Origin: Neospora caninum Liverpool | Taxonomy: Eukaryota > Apicomplexa > Conoidasida > Eucoccidiorida > Sarcocystidae | DNA length: 64,000 bases | Assembly (NCBI RefSeq): GCF_000208865.1 | Contig: NC_018389.1 | Coordinates: forward strand, 248,001 to 312,000 | Direction of reading: 5' to 3' | Shown here: one piece after another, positions 1-25,400 of the stretch | Layout: the number at the start of each line of letters is the position of its first letter | Numbering within the stretch: position 1 is the stretch's first letter | Notes under the pieces: model-generated | Told to the model about the DNA's origin: nothing | Database searches by the model: none | Seen by the model: the letters and a program-made list of their open reading frames with translations, nothing else | Made by a program: the position numbers and the translations under genes

Positions 1-19
1 GTCCCCTCGTGCACCCTCC

Positions 20-142
20 NNNNNNNNNNNNNNNNNNNNNNNNNNNNNNNNNNNNNNNNNNNNNNNNNNNNNNNNNNNNNNNNNNNNNNNNNNNNNNNNN
101 NNNNNNNNNNNNNNNNNNNCCCCCCCCCCCCCCCCCCCCCCC
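20..142. other. Assembly gap followed by poly-C run
   Basis: About 100 unknown bases are followed by an unbroken run of roughly 23 C. The gap has the round size of a scaffold spacer, and the homopolymer at its edge is a usual cause of assembly failure. No coding claim should be made across it. Confidence 0.95.
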
Positions 143-2156
143 GCGGCTTCGGGTTCGCTTCAGAACAAGAACTTTCCGATACCAAAACAGTGCCTCGTTC
201 CGGTGTCCTGCCCAAGGCAAACGCGCCCTTCAGCCAACAAACGCTTCCCTCTCTATCGTCTTTCCCTTCTTCGTGCTTTTCTCTCTCTCTCCCTTTCTCG
301 TTTTCTCTCTTTCCTTTCCTCTTTGTCTTTTGCTCTCTTTCTCTTTCGCTCTCTTTCCTCTTTCTTCCCGTCTCTGTCGTTTTCTCTCTCTCTCTTTTCC
401 TCCCTTTCTCCTTCTCTCTTTCGTTTCCTCTGTCTCCCTGTCTCCCATGGCGGGTTTGCGCCGAAGCCTTCGCCCATCGCGTTTCGTCCAAGGTCGTCTC
501 CCGTGTTTGTCCAGCGTCGGAGCGAGAAGCCGCCAAGGGCCGAGAGTTTCTCGCAGACGTTGGAGGCGACCGCGCGCGACGCGACACAGAAAAAACTGTG
601 ACAAGGTGTCTTACAAAAGAAACGCACGCTTCACATGTCGCACACGTGCGGGCGCAGAGTCCCGTCTCTGACAAGACAAACGTTCTAGCTGAGCTGTCTG
701 CCTTCACGGTCTTTGCACATGAGGCCGAGCCTCAGATCGCGCAGCGGTTTAAGCAACGAAACACGGTTCTGCGCGTTTTTCGCGTGTCAGAACCCGCCGA
801 CCACGCGGGGCTGAAAGCGTCTTCAGGCGCATCTAGAAGGCGAAACGTGCACAGAAAGACAGAGAAAGACCCTCCTCCCCCCTCCCGACAGGAACCGTCC
901 CCCCATGCACTCCGCTCGGACCGCGTTTTGGTGGAGCCGATGGGCGCGGTTGACAGAGAGAGACATGGGCGTCCGGGCGCCCCCGTTGCACATCATAGCA
1001 AGGGAAAAACGACAAGAGAGGGTTTTTTCCTTTTGCGCAGCGAGGCTCGCAGTGCGCGTTGCCGAAAGACCCAGGCCGGGAAACGCGCGCTTTATCCGAA
1101 CAAAAGGCCCGCGCTCGCAAAGTGATCAATCGAGACAAAAAGGGTATCGCCCAAAACGGCTCAAGCCTTTTGCCCGACTCCAGAAGCGCAAGCATCGCGC
1201 CTTCCCCCTAGGTCGGTCTCACTCGTCGCGCGCCGATTTCTGTTTCTGCATGCACCACGCTGGTAGATCCCAAGGGATCCTCCTTTATACGACGCCAGGG
1301 ACACCACGGGGCGCGCACCGGAAGTGTTCCCGTCCTGGGTTTTTTGTGTCAAAAGTCTGAGCCTGGCGAGGGGCTGCATAAAGCACCGAAGATCCGCAAA
1401 ATTCGCCACATGCAAAACTGCAAACAAAGAGAAGGAAGTTCACACACTCAAGGAAAACAAGTTACATTTAACGCCACCGCTCGTGTGCAAATATGCACAG
1501 ATATATCGAAATTGAGGTCGGGGACTACACGTGAGTATCTACATGCCTCTATCTATATCTATCCCTCTCTATATATCTGTCCGTATGTATGTATGTATGT
1601 ATGTATGTATGTATGTATGTATGTATGTATGTATGTATGTATGTATGTATGTATGTATGTATGTATGTATGTATGTATGTATGTATGTATGTATGTATGT
1701 ATGTATGTATGTATGTATGTATGTATGTATGTATGTATGTATGTATGTATGTATGTATGTATGTATGTATGTATGTATGTATGTATGTATGTATGTATGT
1801 ATGTATGTATGTATGTATGTATGTATGTATGTATGTATGTATGTATGTATGTATGTATGTATGTATGTATGTATGTATGTATGTATGTATGTATGTATGT
1901 ATGTATGTATGTGTGTATATCTATCCATCTATCGATATCTCTCTCTATTTATATCTATCTATATCTCTCTGTAGAGTGTTGAGTTGTGGAGATTGTGTAA
2001 CGGTACGTTGGCGGCGCGGCCTTTTTCCGTCGGGTGTTTGTATTTTGCATCGCGTTCTCGGCGAGTTTGCCGTTCGCTGCTCGCTGTTGCGACATTCGAC
2101 TGCAGCGTGTATTCGCCCGTACCTTAGAAGCTGCGACTCCATATGCGACTGTCACC
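143..2156. other. Non-coding 3' flank of the ABC transporter gene
   Basis: I see no supportable gene here. The stretch from about 230 to 450 is almost pure CT and produces only low-complexity reading frames (Phe/Leu/Ser on one strand, Arg/Glu/Lys on the other). A long GTAT tetranucleotide array occupies 1583-1912. The rest gives only short frames without recognisable domains, and probably contains the 3' untranslated region of the minus-strand transporter that ends at 2157. Confidence 0.7.
1583..1912. repeat. (GTAT)n tetranucleotide array, about 82 units
   Basis: An almost uninterrupted GTAT repeat of about 330 bp, flanked by imperfect TATC/CTAT repeats on both sides. It opens artificial reading frames (repeating Met-Tyr-Val-Cys or Ile-His-Thr-Tyr) that are not genes. 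The perfection of the array suggests recent expansion by replication slippage, so its length should vary between strains. Confidence 0.97.
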
Positions 2157-15105
<12,949 letters not shown>

Positions 15106-15120
15106 GCCTTACCAGGCGGG

Positions 15121-17404
15121 GGCTCGAAAAGCGAGGTCCGCGAGAATGGTGGCAGTCCGCAGCGTCTGTGGCCTTTGAACCGTGGCAGCCGCACAAGAAA
15201 GTGCAGAAGGCAGTTCGCAGAAAGAAAGGCGCTTCCTAAAACCCCGTGGAGAAACAGCTTTTCAGGAACGAGGCCGCAGGGAATCCGGGGTCGCGCCCTC
15301 CTGGTGTACAGACACCTCGGGAGCTGGGAGCGGCAAATTTCGCGCAGATCGTCGAGCTTTTTGGAGAGAGGAACACGTCTCCCATCTCGACAGGACCGCA
15401 CCGTTCTAGAGAAGTCCCCGAGTCGATTCAGGCCCCCGATGCATGCGCAAATTTCCCGCCGAGGAAACACGGTTTCACTCTGGGTGTCTCAGTCGCTTTT
15501 TTCTGGGTCCGCACCGGTTGTACGCAGCTGGAACGCGCTATGTGCCGCGTTGTGCGTCTCAACTCCGAAGGGGCCCGACGGTGTGCGGCCGCATGGGCGA
15601 TTTCGGGCACTTTGAGTGGAAAGAGGCGAGACGGGGCTGTAAGAAGAAGTCAATTTGCTCGCAAGGAGGCGCAAAGTACTAGACACTCAGCAGCGTGGCA
15701 GCGGACGGATGATTCTGGAGTTTTCGGCCGAGTTGAAGACGGGCCGAGACATGCGCGGAACGCTTCGCCTCGCACGCCGCCACACGAACGGCTGCCGGCG
15801 TAAAACGAAATTCCAGAGGAAAGAACAGACGCGAGGCACCCCTTGTAACTCCCAAGTGCCTACTTTTTGTGTTCATTTGTTCTCGGGGGAACCAAACGAT
15901 CGCTCCCCGGCGGGAGGCATCAAACAGCCAGCGAAAACTGGTCACGGCGCGACTCGGCGTCAACGAAGATGCGGGAGGCACACCCATTCTTGTTTCGACG
16001 CTCAGGTGTATCGGTCACGGAGTTCTGCGAATGTCCCTGCCCGCAACGTGGGTCCAGAAGCGTCTGCGAAACAGGCGTTTCTAGGGCGAACGTAGAACGG
16101 GGGCGTCGGTGGGGGGACTTCGTGGAAGATCCGCAGTATGTAGCCCAGCACTGGGAAAACACCATGTTGTTTCAGCCCTTAAACAGAGGCTTCAAATATA
16201 CATACATGCCAATATATGTACATATGCATGTATATATGCTTGGAGAGAGAAAAACGGCACACACACACACACACACACAACGATCCATGGATGTCGGTAG
16301 AGAGAATCGGAAGAGACAGGGCACTCAACACCTCACGCGAGTTTCAAACTCGCCTGACGACTTTGCAAAGCTCTGCAACAGTGTCTAGGATAGGCTCATA
16401 AACAGTCGGCAGTGTGTCCACAGTGAAGCCTTTTTACCCCGCGAAGGAGTCGTGTGTATTTTTGTATCTTCCGGTAAAAGTCAAACGCCGGGAAAGGCCA
16501 CTTGGCTTTACCACGAGAAAGGCTCGAGGGGTTTTTCAGCTGATTTGCTTGGGCGGTTTGCACGCCTGTATCTTGACACCACCCGTTCGTCGAAGACAGT
16601 GCCTGAGACTGCGCGCTCGCGGGTACTTTTCCTCTACAGCCTTCTTTCTTTAAAAGAAAATGAGAAGACCCAAGAAATCGCCTACGTACACACCGTGGCG
16701 AGCTAAAGACTGCGTCCATGTCGAAGCCAATTTCGGTTTGAGGGGAGGAGAGCGGGGCGACAAAGAAAGCAGTGTGTGGGTATGTGTCGATATGCGAGTT
16801 TCAGACCTGTCCAGCCTAGGATTCCTGGCATGTGTTGGTGTTGACCGTTCTCTCCCACGACTCGTAGTATGTACTCCCCAGAAAAAGCTTATAAATAATC
16901 CTGCCTCAGAGAGGATCACTCCCAGTACGATGGTACTGATCATACTAGCATCTAAGTAGTAGTTTTCTCTCGCTGTTTTGCCACGCCACCTAGAGCGCTA
17001 AAAACGAAACAAGCCGCCGAGAAAACGTTTCCAAAACCATCGATAACCTCTAGTTCTCTCCCCCCCTTTGGCGAGTTGTCCAGTGTCTGTGTGTGAACGG
17101 AGCGCCTTGCCCCCCCCCCCCCCCCAGCGAGGAAACCAGGCGGAAATCTCCGCAGGCGCCCCTCGGAAAGAACGCACAACCTACCGCGAGGGGAAAGCGG
17201 TTCAGCGAGGTTTTTGTTTCGACTGCAAACACTTGCTCGATAGAGCGTAAAGCTCTTCACGCAGAGCCTCTCAAAAGTTACCAGAGCCGTTCCGAAAAGA
17301 GTTGAATCCTGCCGAAGACGCACTTTTCCATGTGGCGGAGGAAACGAAGACCGAAGGACATGCACCAAGAATGCCGTTCCTTTCCTTTTGTCCAAAAAAA
17401 CACC
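15121..17404. other. Intergenic spacer upstream of the ABC gene
   Basis: No supportable gene. Reading frames of up to about 200 codons occur but have no domain, no consistent splice support and arginine-rich composition typical of GC-rich non-coding DNA. It should hold the 5' region of the ABC transporter and the 3' untranslated region of RRS1. It contains a (CA)n tract at 16259-16279 and a poly-C run at about 17110-17125. Confidence 0.65.
16259..16279. repeat. (CA)n microsatellite
   Basis: Ten CA units in the spacer between the ABC transporter and RRS1 genes. Confidence 0.9.
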
Positions 17405-17916
17405 TCAGACAGCTCCAGACTCGGACGACGAGAGGATGTTCTTCAGGTGTCTTCTGTACTTTCCACGCTCCTCCTCGAGAGACAGAGACACGCCTTTCGT
17501 GCGCGTCTTTTGCTTCTCTTTCTTCTCGTTCTTCGCTAGCCGATCGAACTGCCCAAACGAAGCAGTGGATGTCTGAGCCCTGAGAAAACACAAAAACACA
17601 GCGACCAGATCTTCGACGCTCTCGCGGTAAACTGCCTGTCCCTGCGCCATCCGTTCGGCTCCGCAAACACAAAGTCGACGCGAGTTCCTCGCTCAACCAA
17701 GCGTCGTTCAAAAACGCGAAACCGCACGCAAGAACGCGCCACACAGCCACACGCGCCACCAAGCCGGTGATGACGACTCTGCCCGAGTCTCTCCACGCCC
17801 CTCGGCTGTCACGACAGAAACGCTTCAAAAATCGACAGCCCGACACAGAGACAAATTGAGCCACCTACACACCAACATACATAAAAATGTATACATACAC
17901 ATATACATATACCCAT

Positions 17917-17949
<33 letters not shown>

Positions 17950-20322
17950 TATCTACGCACGTGTATATATATATATATATATATATATACGCATATAAAA
18001 ACACTGGTGGTGAATGTCCGAGACTTGCCTTCTCAGCACTTCTTTCAACTCTTCCTTTGTCTGTTTGCGGTGTTTGAGTCCAGCCTTCTTGCCGTGCATG
18101 TCTGCGCTGGCTGCTTCGCCTCCCGCCGCGAGTGTCGCGAGAACGCCTGGCGGTAGGCGTCGGTCCGTTTCCGCCTCCAATTTGTTTCGAAGCTCGCGAA
18201 GTTTCTGTTTGGCGCGTTTCAGTTTTGCCTCCTTCGCCTTCGCTTCGAACGGGCAACCGACGTCTTGCCTTCGAGCCTTTCGCGTCTCCTTCACGGTGCT
18301 CCCCAGCTTCTTGGTGACGCCGCGGTCTCTGCCTCGGCGTCCGACGTACTCGCCGCCCTTGTCTTCGATTACCGCTTCGGAGATTTCCTTCATCTTCTGA
18401 ATGCCTTTGTGGCCCCAGCGCGGAACCCAGTCCTTGGTGCGCTCGTCCCAGACCAGGCGACTGCGCTTCCTCTTCTGGATGCCTTTCTCCTTCGCAAACG
18501 CTTCCCAGCGCGTCAGCTTCTTCGCAGCTGGAGCCTGCAGACACACGGGCGACGAAACGAGACAGGAAAGATGAAACGAAAAGAAAAGGCACGCGCAGGA
18601 GAGGGGGGGAGAGTGCGAACGCAGAGCGAAAGCACACGCGCTCACACGTACCACGGCGAGGAGAGGGAGAGTGGAGCGACGCGACGAAGGCAGACAACTC
18701 GATACGCCGACCGAGAGAACAGAGACGCAGACACATGCAGACGATCCGAGTGCGAAGCCGACCGTTTATGCAGGGGACCGCATGTCCTGAAACGAGTAGA
18801 GAGATGACCAGAAACAGTTCGCGCCTCCCCAGGGCTGATTGCAGGCAGTGCGTCCCGAGCCCCGCAGCTGTTGAGACACTCGGTGAAGGACGGTTGGTGC
18901 GCCACAACCAAGACCACTTCAAACAGAGAACGACAGAGAAGGAGAGAGAGAATGAGAGCGATAAGACGAGCGAGAAAGCCGAAGAGAGAAAGAGAAAGAG
19001 AAAAGGGCCGAGAGAAGGCTGTGAAGCAGCGGGTCTTTCCGGAGTCTCCGAGCGGCGGACGTCCCGGCGAAACGCACCGGATGCATGCGCGGAAGTTTGA
19101 AGGTGGAGTTCTTCACGGGAGGCGGCAGGGAGACCAGAACCCCGTCGTCGGTTGTTTCGTGCGGCAGGCTGCACAACTCTGCCACCATCGCCTGCGCATT
19201 CTGCTGCGTGAGCGCGTTGAGGCTGCGAGAGACAAACACGAGAAAAAAAGAAGGCGAAATGCAAGTTTCAAGAGGCGAAGGAATGCAGGAAGTGAGCAGC
19301 ACAGCGTTAACGAGGGAGTCGAGATCGCGATTTGAAACGCGCCACGCTGACTCGTGAAGAGAGGCGAGTGCGGTCGAAGTCGCCCAATCCGAGGCCGAGG
19401 AAAAGAGAACGAGAGAAAGAAAAACCCACGGCGGGGCGGAGAACAAGAACGAGAGACAGAAAGAACGAGAGAGGGAGAGAGCGAGAGACAGAGACAAGAG
19501 AAAAGGTAGCAGAGACGGCCGCGAGGAGACGGGGACAGGACTTAACTGAGGGGCGAAGAAGATGGGACGACAGAGGCACAAGACCACGGGAAGAGACGAG
19601 CGAGTTCCGAGTGAGAAGACGGACGAAACACAAGAAGTGGAAGTCGCAGCCGAAAGAGACGGAGTCGAGAGAAAGAGGCACAGAATGGAGATTTAAAGTG
19701 AGAGGCATCGCACCGAGTGTGCGCCCGAAGAGAGTTTTTCGTGGCCCTACTCATCTGTGTGCAAGACTGGAGAGAAGTCCACGGCGAGAAGGTAGTTCAA
19801 ATGCGACTCCATTGCGTTGCCTTGTTCTTCGCCTCCCGGCCTGTTAGAGAAGAAAAAGAGAAAAGAGATGGACGATCTTGAAAGAAAAAGACGAAAGAAA
19901 AAGGATCTCACCGCGCGTTCAAGACCAGAAACGTTCGTTGGCGTATTCGACACAGAGAAAACGGCAGCGGAGAGAAGGCTACGAACCGCGAGGCTGAGAC
20001 GAAGGCTGGAACTTGGAAGAAAAGTTTTGTCATTTCTAAGTACAGCGCGATGCGTCTGAGACACGCCTCTTGCGGAGACGAAAACAACCGAGGAGGGGAG
20101 GCTACAAAAAGGAGACCGTCGTTGCGAAAGTGGGAAAACGAGACAGCAGAAGAGATGACAGACACACAAAGTGGCGAGAAAGAGAAGGGGAAAAGAGGGG
20201 AAACAGAAAGAGGAAGGAGAAATAAGGAGAAGAGAAAAAGGAGAGAGGGAAGATAAAAGAGGACGAGAGAAACGATGTGAAAAGAAAAAAGAATACTTTA
20301 GCTTCGTAGTGCCCCGAGACAT
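17405..20322 (-). CDS. RRS1: RRS1-family ribosome biogenesis regulator
   Basis: RRS1 acts in the nucleolus in maturation of the large ribosomal subunit; in yeast it works with Rpf2 to bring the 5S RNP into the pre-60S particle. The model has five exons: 20322-20297, 19840-19751, 19222-19078, 18534-18025 and 17572-17405, encoding 312 residues with every junction in phase. Diagnostic parts are the N-terminal segment LNYLLAVDFSP, the stretch QNAQAMVAELCSLP, then LPRMHP followed by LTRWEAFAKEKGIQKRKRS and LVWDERTKDWVPRWG, which together match the family core in order. The C-terminal half is Lys/Arg-rich and probably helical, as in other RRS1 proteins. The first exon codes only nine residues, and its Met is the least secure part; an alternative start is the internal Met of MESHLNYLL. 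The gene is divergent from the XRN-like gene, with 1,970 bp between start codons. Confidence 0.92.
17924..17990. repeat. (AT)n tracts in RRS1 intron
   Basis: AT and TATACA runs inside the last intron of RRS1 (17573-18024). Confidence 0.85.
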
Positions 20323-22292
20323 CCTTTAAAGTATCCCCAATGACCTTCTGGGTATCTCTGCTCCTTTTGTCAACGGGAGATTTGCGAAAACGGAGAATCC
20401 TGCAAAACGGCTTACGCGGCAGAAGAGGGGAGAAAGGGAGAACTTGCCATCGCTGCGCTCGCTACACTGTGAGGCGTGATTCTCTCTCGGCGGAAAGAGC
20501 GAAGGTTTCTCCCCTCTGGAAATAGCTGAGACGTTTCCCGGCTTTGGTTCGCTTGAAAAAGAAAAGGTGAAGCGTCTGGGAAAAAGGAGCGTTTTACCAG
20601 AGAAAGGGAGACTTTGAGCAGAAAAAGCACCGACGGAGACCCCACAAATCAAGCAACCAAGACTCGCGGCGGACTTTCCGCGACAGAGTTCAGGCGGAGG
20701 AAAGAAAGGGAGGAATGTGTCTCTCGAAATGTGGCAAGCGTCAAAACAGAAAACCTCAGATGAAAAACGGTAAGTTTTCCATTTTTTCTCGGTTTTGATG
20801 CGGCTCTCCTCTCGTTCCTCGTTCCGCGGGTGTCTCTCTCCAGCAGCGAAAGGCGAACGCCCTCGCTCGAGGTTCCACACGGAAATTTCTAGGATTGTGG
20901 TGAGAGCATTTGCCGAAACCACCGATTGTTTTTGAGTCTCCCTCGGCGTTTAACTCAATTTTCTGTCTTTTTTCGCGAACGCAGCAGCCTGAAAAGCTCT
21001 AAATCTCAGCATGCAGCCCCGGGCGTGGGCGTCGCGACCGAAACGCGCGCAGTTCGGCGATTGCGAAAAGAAGACGCCTTCCGAGGCACTTTCCTGCTCG
21101 TTTCGCCATTCGCTGGTGACGAGGCAGATTGTCGAGCCGCATTTCGGGAAATGGAAATCGAGAAGGAACGCCTTTCCTTCCTTTTCTTTCGAGACGAGAG
21201 AGAGTGGAGCTGCCTCAGCGAGGTCCGCGGCAGTTTTTCCCGGGGCGCGCCTTTGCTCAGTGTGTGCGCTCTCGGAGGTAGGCTCTTTGGGAAGTCTTTT
21301 CGTGCTGGAAAAGGAGAGACGCTTTCTTCTCGGGGGACGAGACAGAGAGATGCAGGAAATCTGCGAAAAAAGAGAAAAGGGAAGAAAAGGATGAAGGCGC
21401 AGAGGTAGAGGAGGACCGAGAGTTTCGACGCGGACTGAAAAACGGAAGAGACGACAAGACACGGCAGAGACACCTGTCTCGGCTGATCGGGTCGCCTTTT
21501 CCGTTGCTTCTTCCTTTCTGCTCTTGTCAATCTTTTTTCGCCTCTTTTCGTTTTTTCGCGTGTGCACGCTTTTCCCTCGCTTGTCCGTCCGGAAGGGGAC
21601 TGTCTGTACACATGAACAGGGGGCTCGAACGGCAAACCGAGAAGGCTCCAGTGCGGCGCGAAGAACGACAACAGAATTAAAAGAAACGAAAGATCGTTTC
21701 CAAGCGATTGAGCGCAGCGAGTGGCTCTTCGCCAAGGAGAGCGAAAGACTGAGATATATTTGCGCCTCCACTTCAGCCCGGAGACACCGGGGAGACACTC
21801 AGGGGAGCGCACACTTCGCGGGAGGCGCGTAATGATTTCCTTCTGAACGTTTTCTCTCTCTTTCCTGATGTGTCTCGACGTCGAGCACTTGACTGTTTTA
21901 CCGCGCCTTCTTTTTCTCTGCCCCCGAGAAAAATGATGCCTGTGTTTCTTCTCCCTCCACTGCGCGGTGTGACGCCTCCGCGCGTGCGCAGGGCACCCCC
22001 AGCTTTCCTCTTCTCTGTTCCTCTTCCTTCTCCGAGACGCCTTCCTTTCCCCCGCTGAGAAGAAGAGAAGTGAACGAAAGAGAGCAACCTCTCGCTTCTC
22101 GCTCTCTGTCCAGAGTTTCCAAAGATCTTCGGTTGAAGGCCCTGAAACTTCTTTTCCTCTCCTTGGTCGACGCATTCTTCCATTCCTTCTTTCCCCTTTC
22201 CTCTTTTCTCTTTCCTCTTTTCTCTTCCTCTTCCCTTTTTCGTCTGGTGTTCGTCCGGTCTTTCGTGTCGGTGTCTTTTGTATCTTGAGACG
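20323..22292. promoter_or_regulatory. Divergent promoter region between RRS1 and the XRN-like gene
   Basis: The two genes point away from each other, so this 1.97 kb must hold both promoters and both 5' leaders. A GCATGC core, part of the TGCATGC-type motif common upstream of coccidian genes, is at 21009-21014. The 400 bases before the XRN-like start codon are CT-rich, as is common for leaders here. Long frames crossing the region, for example on the minus strand to 22538, are antisense or low-complexity and are not genes. Confidence 0.55.
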
Positions 22293-22416
22293 ATGGAGAA
22301 CGCGCGCCTCTCTCTTCTGCGGAGAGTCTTTCTCGTTCTCTGTCTTCTTCTCGTCTTCGACCTGGAGCGCGGCGCCTGGCCCGGCGAGCGCGAGACGCGC
22401 CTCTTCGCCGAGGCTG
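22293..22416 (+). other. Signal-peptide-like leader of the XRN-like protein
   Basis: The first 41 residues precede the conserved GIPGLHNWL start of the XRN fold. They consist of a short basic segment (NARLSLLRR), an 11-residue hydrophobic core and a polar tail with several Arg and Glu. This is a classical secretory leader; in coccidia a leader plus basic tail may also send a protein to the apicoplast. The ATG at 22293 is the only in-frame one in the exon before the conserved block. Confidence 0.65.
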
Positions 22417-25400
22417 GGATCCCCGGCCTCCACAACTGGCTCGGGCAGGCGTTCCCCTCCGCTGTGCGCCAGGTGAACAAAAAGAAAGAAGTTCTCCTCG
22501 TGGACCACCTTCTCTTCGATCTGAATCAACTCCTTCACCAGGTGAGAACGCGACGCTGGGGGGTGGGGGGCGGCGTCGCTTGAGGGAAGAACAGTTCCGG
22601 CGAAAGCCCGCGAGAAAAGAGGGAAGGACGGAGAGGACGGAAAAGGCCTCCAAAGGCTGAGGGCATCGGGAGACAGCGTGACGTTTCACCCGTTTTTTCA
22701 AGACACACGAGAGAGAAAAACTAGGGAAAAAAACGCGAGAGTGTGGGGCAAACCGCTGGCGCGAGGAAGGGCGCGAAACACGGACTATAATCTCCAAAGT
22801 GCTGTCGGTCCCGACTCAGGTTCTTTTCTGAGATTCTCAAACGGTTTCGTCGAAAAGCTGTCGAAAATGGGCCAAGAAGGGGAATCCACTTGCAGACCCG
22901 AAAGCCGAAACGTGTGCTTCCTGCTGGCCTCGAAAGCGCGAAAGAGCGGCGCGGAACCCGTGACAATCCGTGCACAGATCCGCGGCACTTGGAACAGAAA
23001 AAACGCGGCAGAGCCCTCGCAACTCAGGGAGTCGGCGAAAAGCGAAAAGCGAAACGCGAAAGGAATGAGGACGGGGCGCCTCTGACATGTTTTCAATCTT
23101 TCCAGGCGGCGCTGCTACCCTCGCGGGCGTCTACGAGATCTTCTCGCAGTTCAAAGGAGACACTTTTCCTGTCTCCTGCGCAGCGCGCAGCCTGTGGGGC
23201 GCAAGGCGGAGACAGTCGGAAAGCCCTTGAGGCGACCTTCAGCGACGAGGCTGACGCGGTGTTGAGGCGTCTCGTCTCTCTGATTTCTGCAACGCTGCGC
23301 AGCATCCATCCGCGAAAGTCGGTGGTGTTTGCTCTCGACGGCGTACCCCCGCTGGCGAAGCTGCTGACGACAGCGAAGCGTCGGCGCAAGCGCGAAGACG
23401 AAGTCGCAGGGGGTGCACACAGCGAAGCTGCAGAAGACGAGGACTCCGAAGGAGACGACGCCGGTTTCAGGGAGAACGATGGCCGAGGGGAGACACAGGG
23501 AAGCGTCGCCGGAGTCGAGAGCGACAGTGCGGGGGACGAAGACGCTGGAGACGCTGGAGGCGCTGGAGACGCGGACGCGAACGGGCTAGGAAACGCGAGC
23601 AAACGCCGCCAAGAAGGAAGAGACACGTCCCGAGCAAGAGGCGACGGCGATGAAGAGGGAGAAGATGAGGGAGTTGAAGAGGGAGAAGAAGAGGGAGTTG
23701 CAGAGGGAGAAGACAGGATTCGGTTTCCACCTAACCACTCTGTCGGCGCTACGCTGGACGGCCTGCGACTTCCAGAGAAAACGAAAAAAGAACGCTATCG
23801 GATACGTAAGAGGGAAAGGCGTTTTTTGTTGAGTCGGAGGCGTCGAACCAACTTGTGTTGGAATGTCTAGTCGCCTTCCCATCGCCCCTCGCGTCCAGAG
23901 TTGCCACTCAGATATGTATCTGTCTGTGTCTAGACGCGTAACGAGTCTATATGTTTAGCTATGCCTACGTCTCCGTTTCTGTATATCTCTATATCCGTAT
24001 CTATAGGTCTTGACCACGTTTCATATGCGCGGAGACAAAGGAGGCGAATCCGGACGCGAAGCACGTATATTTTTCAGTATCGGCGGTATGCGGCCTTTCT
24101 CCGCCTTTCTAAAAGTCGAGGTTTTTGCTGCGCCTATCTTCTGTGCTGTGTGACAGCTTCCCATCTCCTGACGCCGGGGACGGCCTTCATGCGGCGCGTC
24201 GAGGAGACCTGTCGCCGCTTTGCTTGGCAGCGTCTCGCTTCTCGTCGCTACCAGCACCTCAAGTAAATCTCGCCTCGTGCGCGTTCTGCTCCTTTTCATT
24301 CGGTTTTCACGTTGTTTTTGCTTCGGGATCTCTCCAGCGATGCACTCGACGTGCAGACGCGTTGTTCACCACGCGAGAGGGTAGCAAAACGAGGGCGGCG
24401 AAAGCGCCAGCAACAAAGTGCATTCATAACGTGCACCGCGCGACTCTTCTCGCCAATAGTTTCTCTCTCGCTCGGGCCTTCGATGCCCGCGCCTTCCTGT
24501 TTTCGAGATCGACGCCTTGCATGTTTCCCGTCCCGCTTCGCATTCTCGGCCCTGTGTTTGTGGCTTATGTTTTCTCGCCTCTCTCTGCGTCTCTCTTTTT
24601 CTCTCGTTTTCTCTCGTGGTCCCCCTGCGAGCTCACCACGCAGATTTGAACGGGCTCGAATGCGTGCGTCCTCAGTTTCTTCATTTCCGGTTCCACGTCT
24701 TTCGGCGAAGGCGAACTGAAGCTAATCGACTGGCTTCTCGCGGCGAAGAACGCGCAGCCCTTTGCTTCGCTCCCTGTCTCCTCTTCGGATCCACCCTCTG
24801 CGCCTTCTCCATCTCACGCGAAGCGCGCAAGGCTCGCCGGCGCGTTCCAGGAGACAGACGTCCTCGCTTCTCCAGCTGCGTCGGCTGAGGAAGAATGCGA
24901 CAAACCGGCGGGACGCGAAGGCCGACAAGACGCACTCAGCCGGCGGCAAGATGGAGGCGCAACGGAGAAGGAAAGAAGCGAGCAGGACAGAAGAGAGGAA
25001 GAACGGAGAGAGCGGGAACGAAGAGAGGAAGAAAGTGTTGTGATTGTCGGCGCCGACGCAGATCTCGTTGTTCAGGCTCTCGCCTTCCCGGGCGTCCCGA
25101 ACCTCTTTGTCTACAACCCTCAGAAGCGCCTGTCTGATGAAAAGAATATGAGAAGTAAGGAAACGATGGGCCTCCGGCTGGACGCGAAACGTACCCCGCG
25201 AGGGGTGCGCTCGGTTTCCGTTTGTGATGAAAGCACTGTCAGCAAGGTTTTTTTTTCGCTCCTTCGTTTTGTGCCTTCGCCTCTAGACGCCTCTCCCGCT
25301 CCTCCTTCTTCTCGCTCCGCCCGTCTCATCAGCATGACCCTTCGCCGCACGTGTCTTCGTTTTCGCCTTCGTCTCTCTCTCGATCTTTCTTCCTCTCCTT

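Noticed and set aside
190..1125. 311-codon plus-strand frame and its antisense
   Set aside because: The first half is a CT-rich tract giving Phe/Ser/Leu; no domain, next to an assembly gap.
21006..22538. 510-codon minus-strand frame
   Set aside because: Antisense of the first XRN-like exon and its leader, highly charged, no domain.
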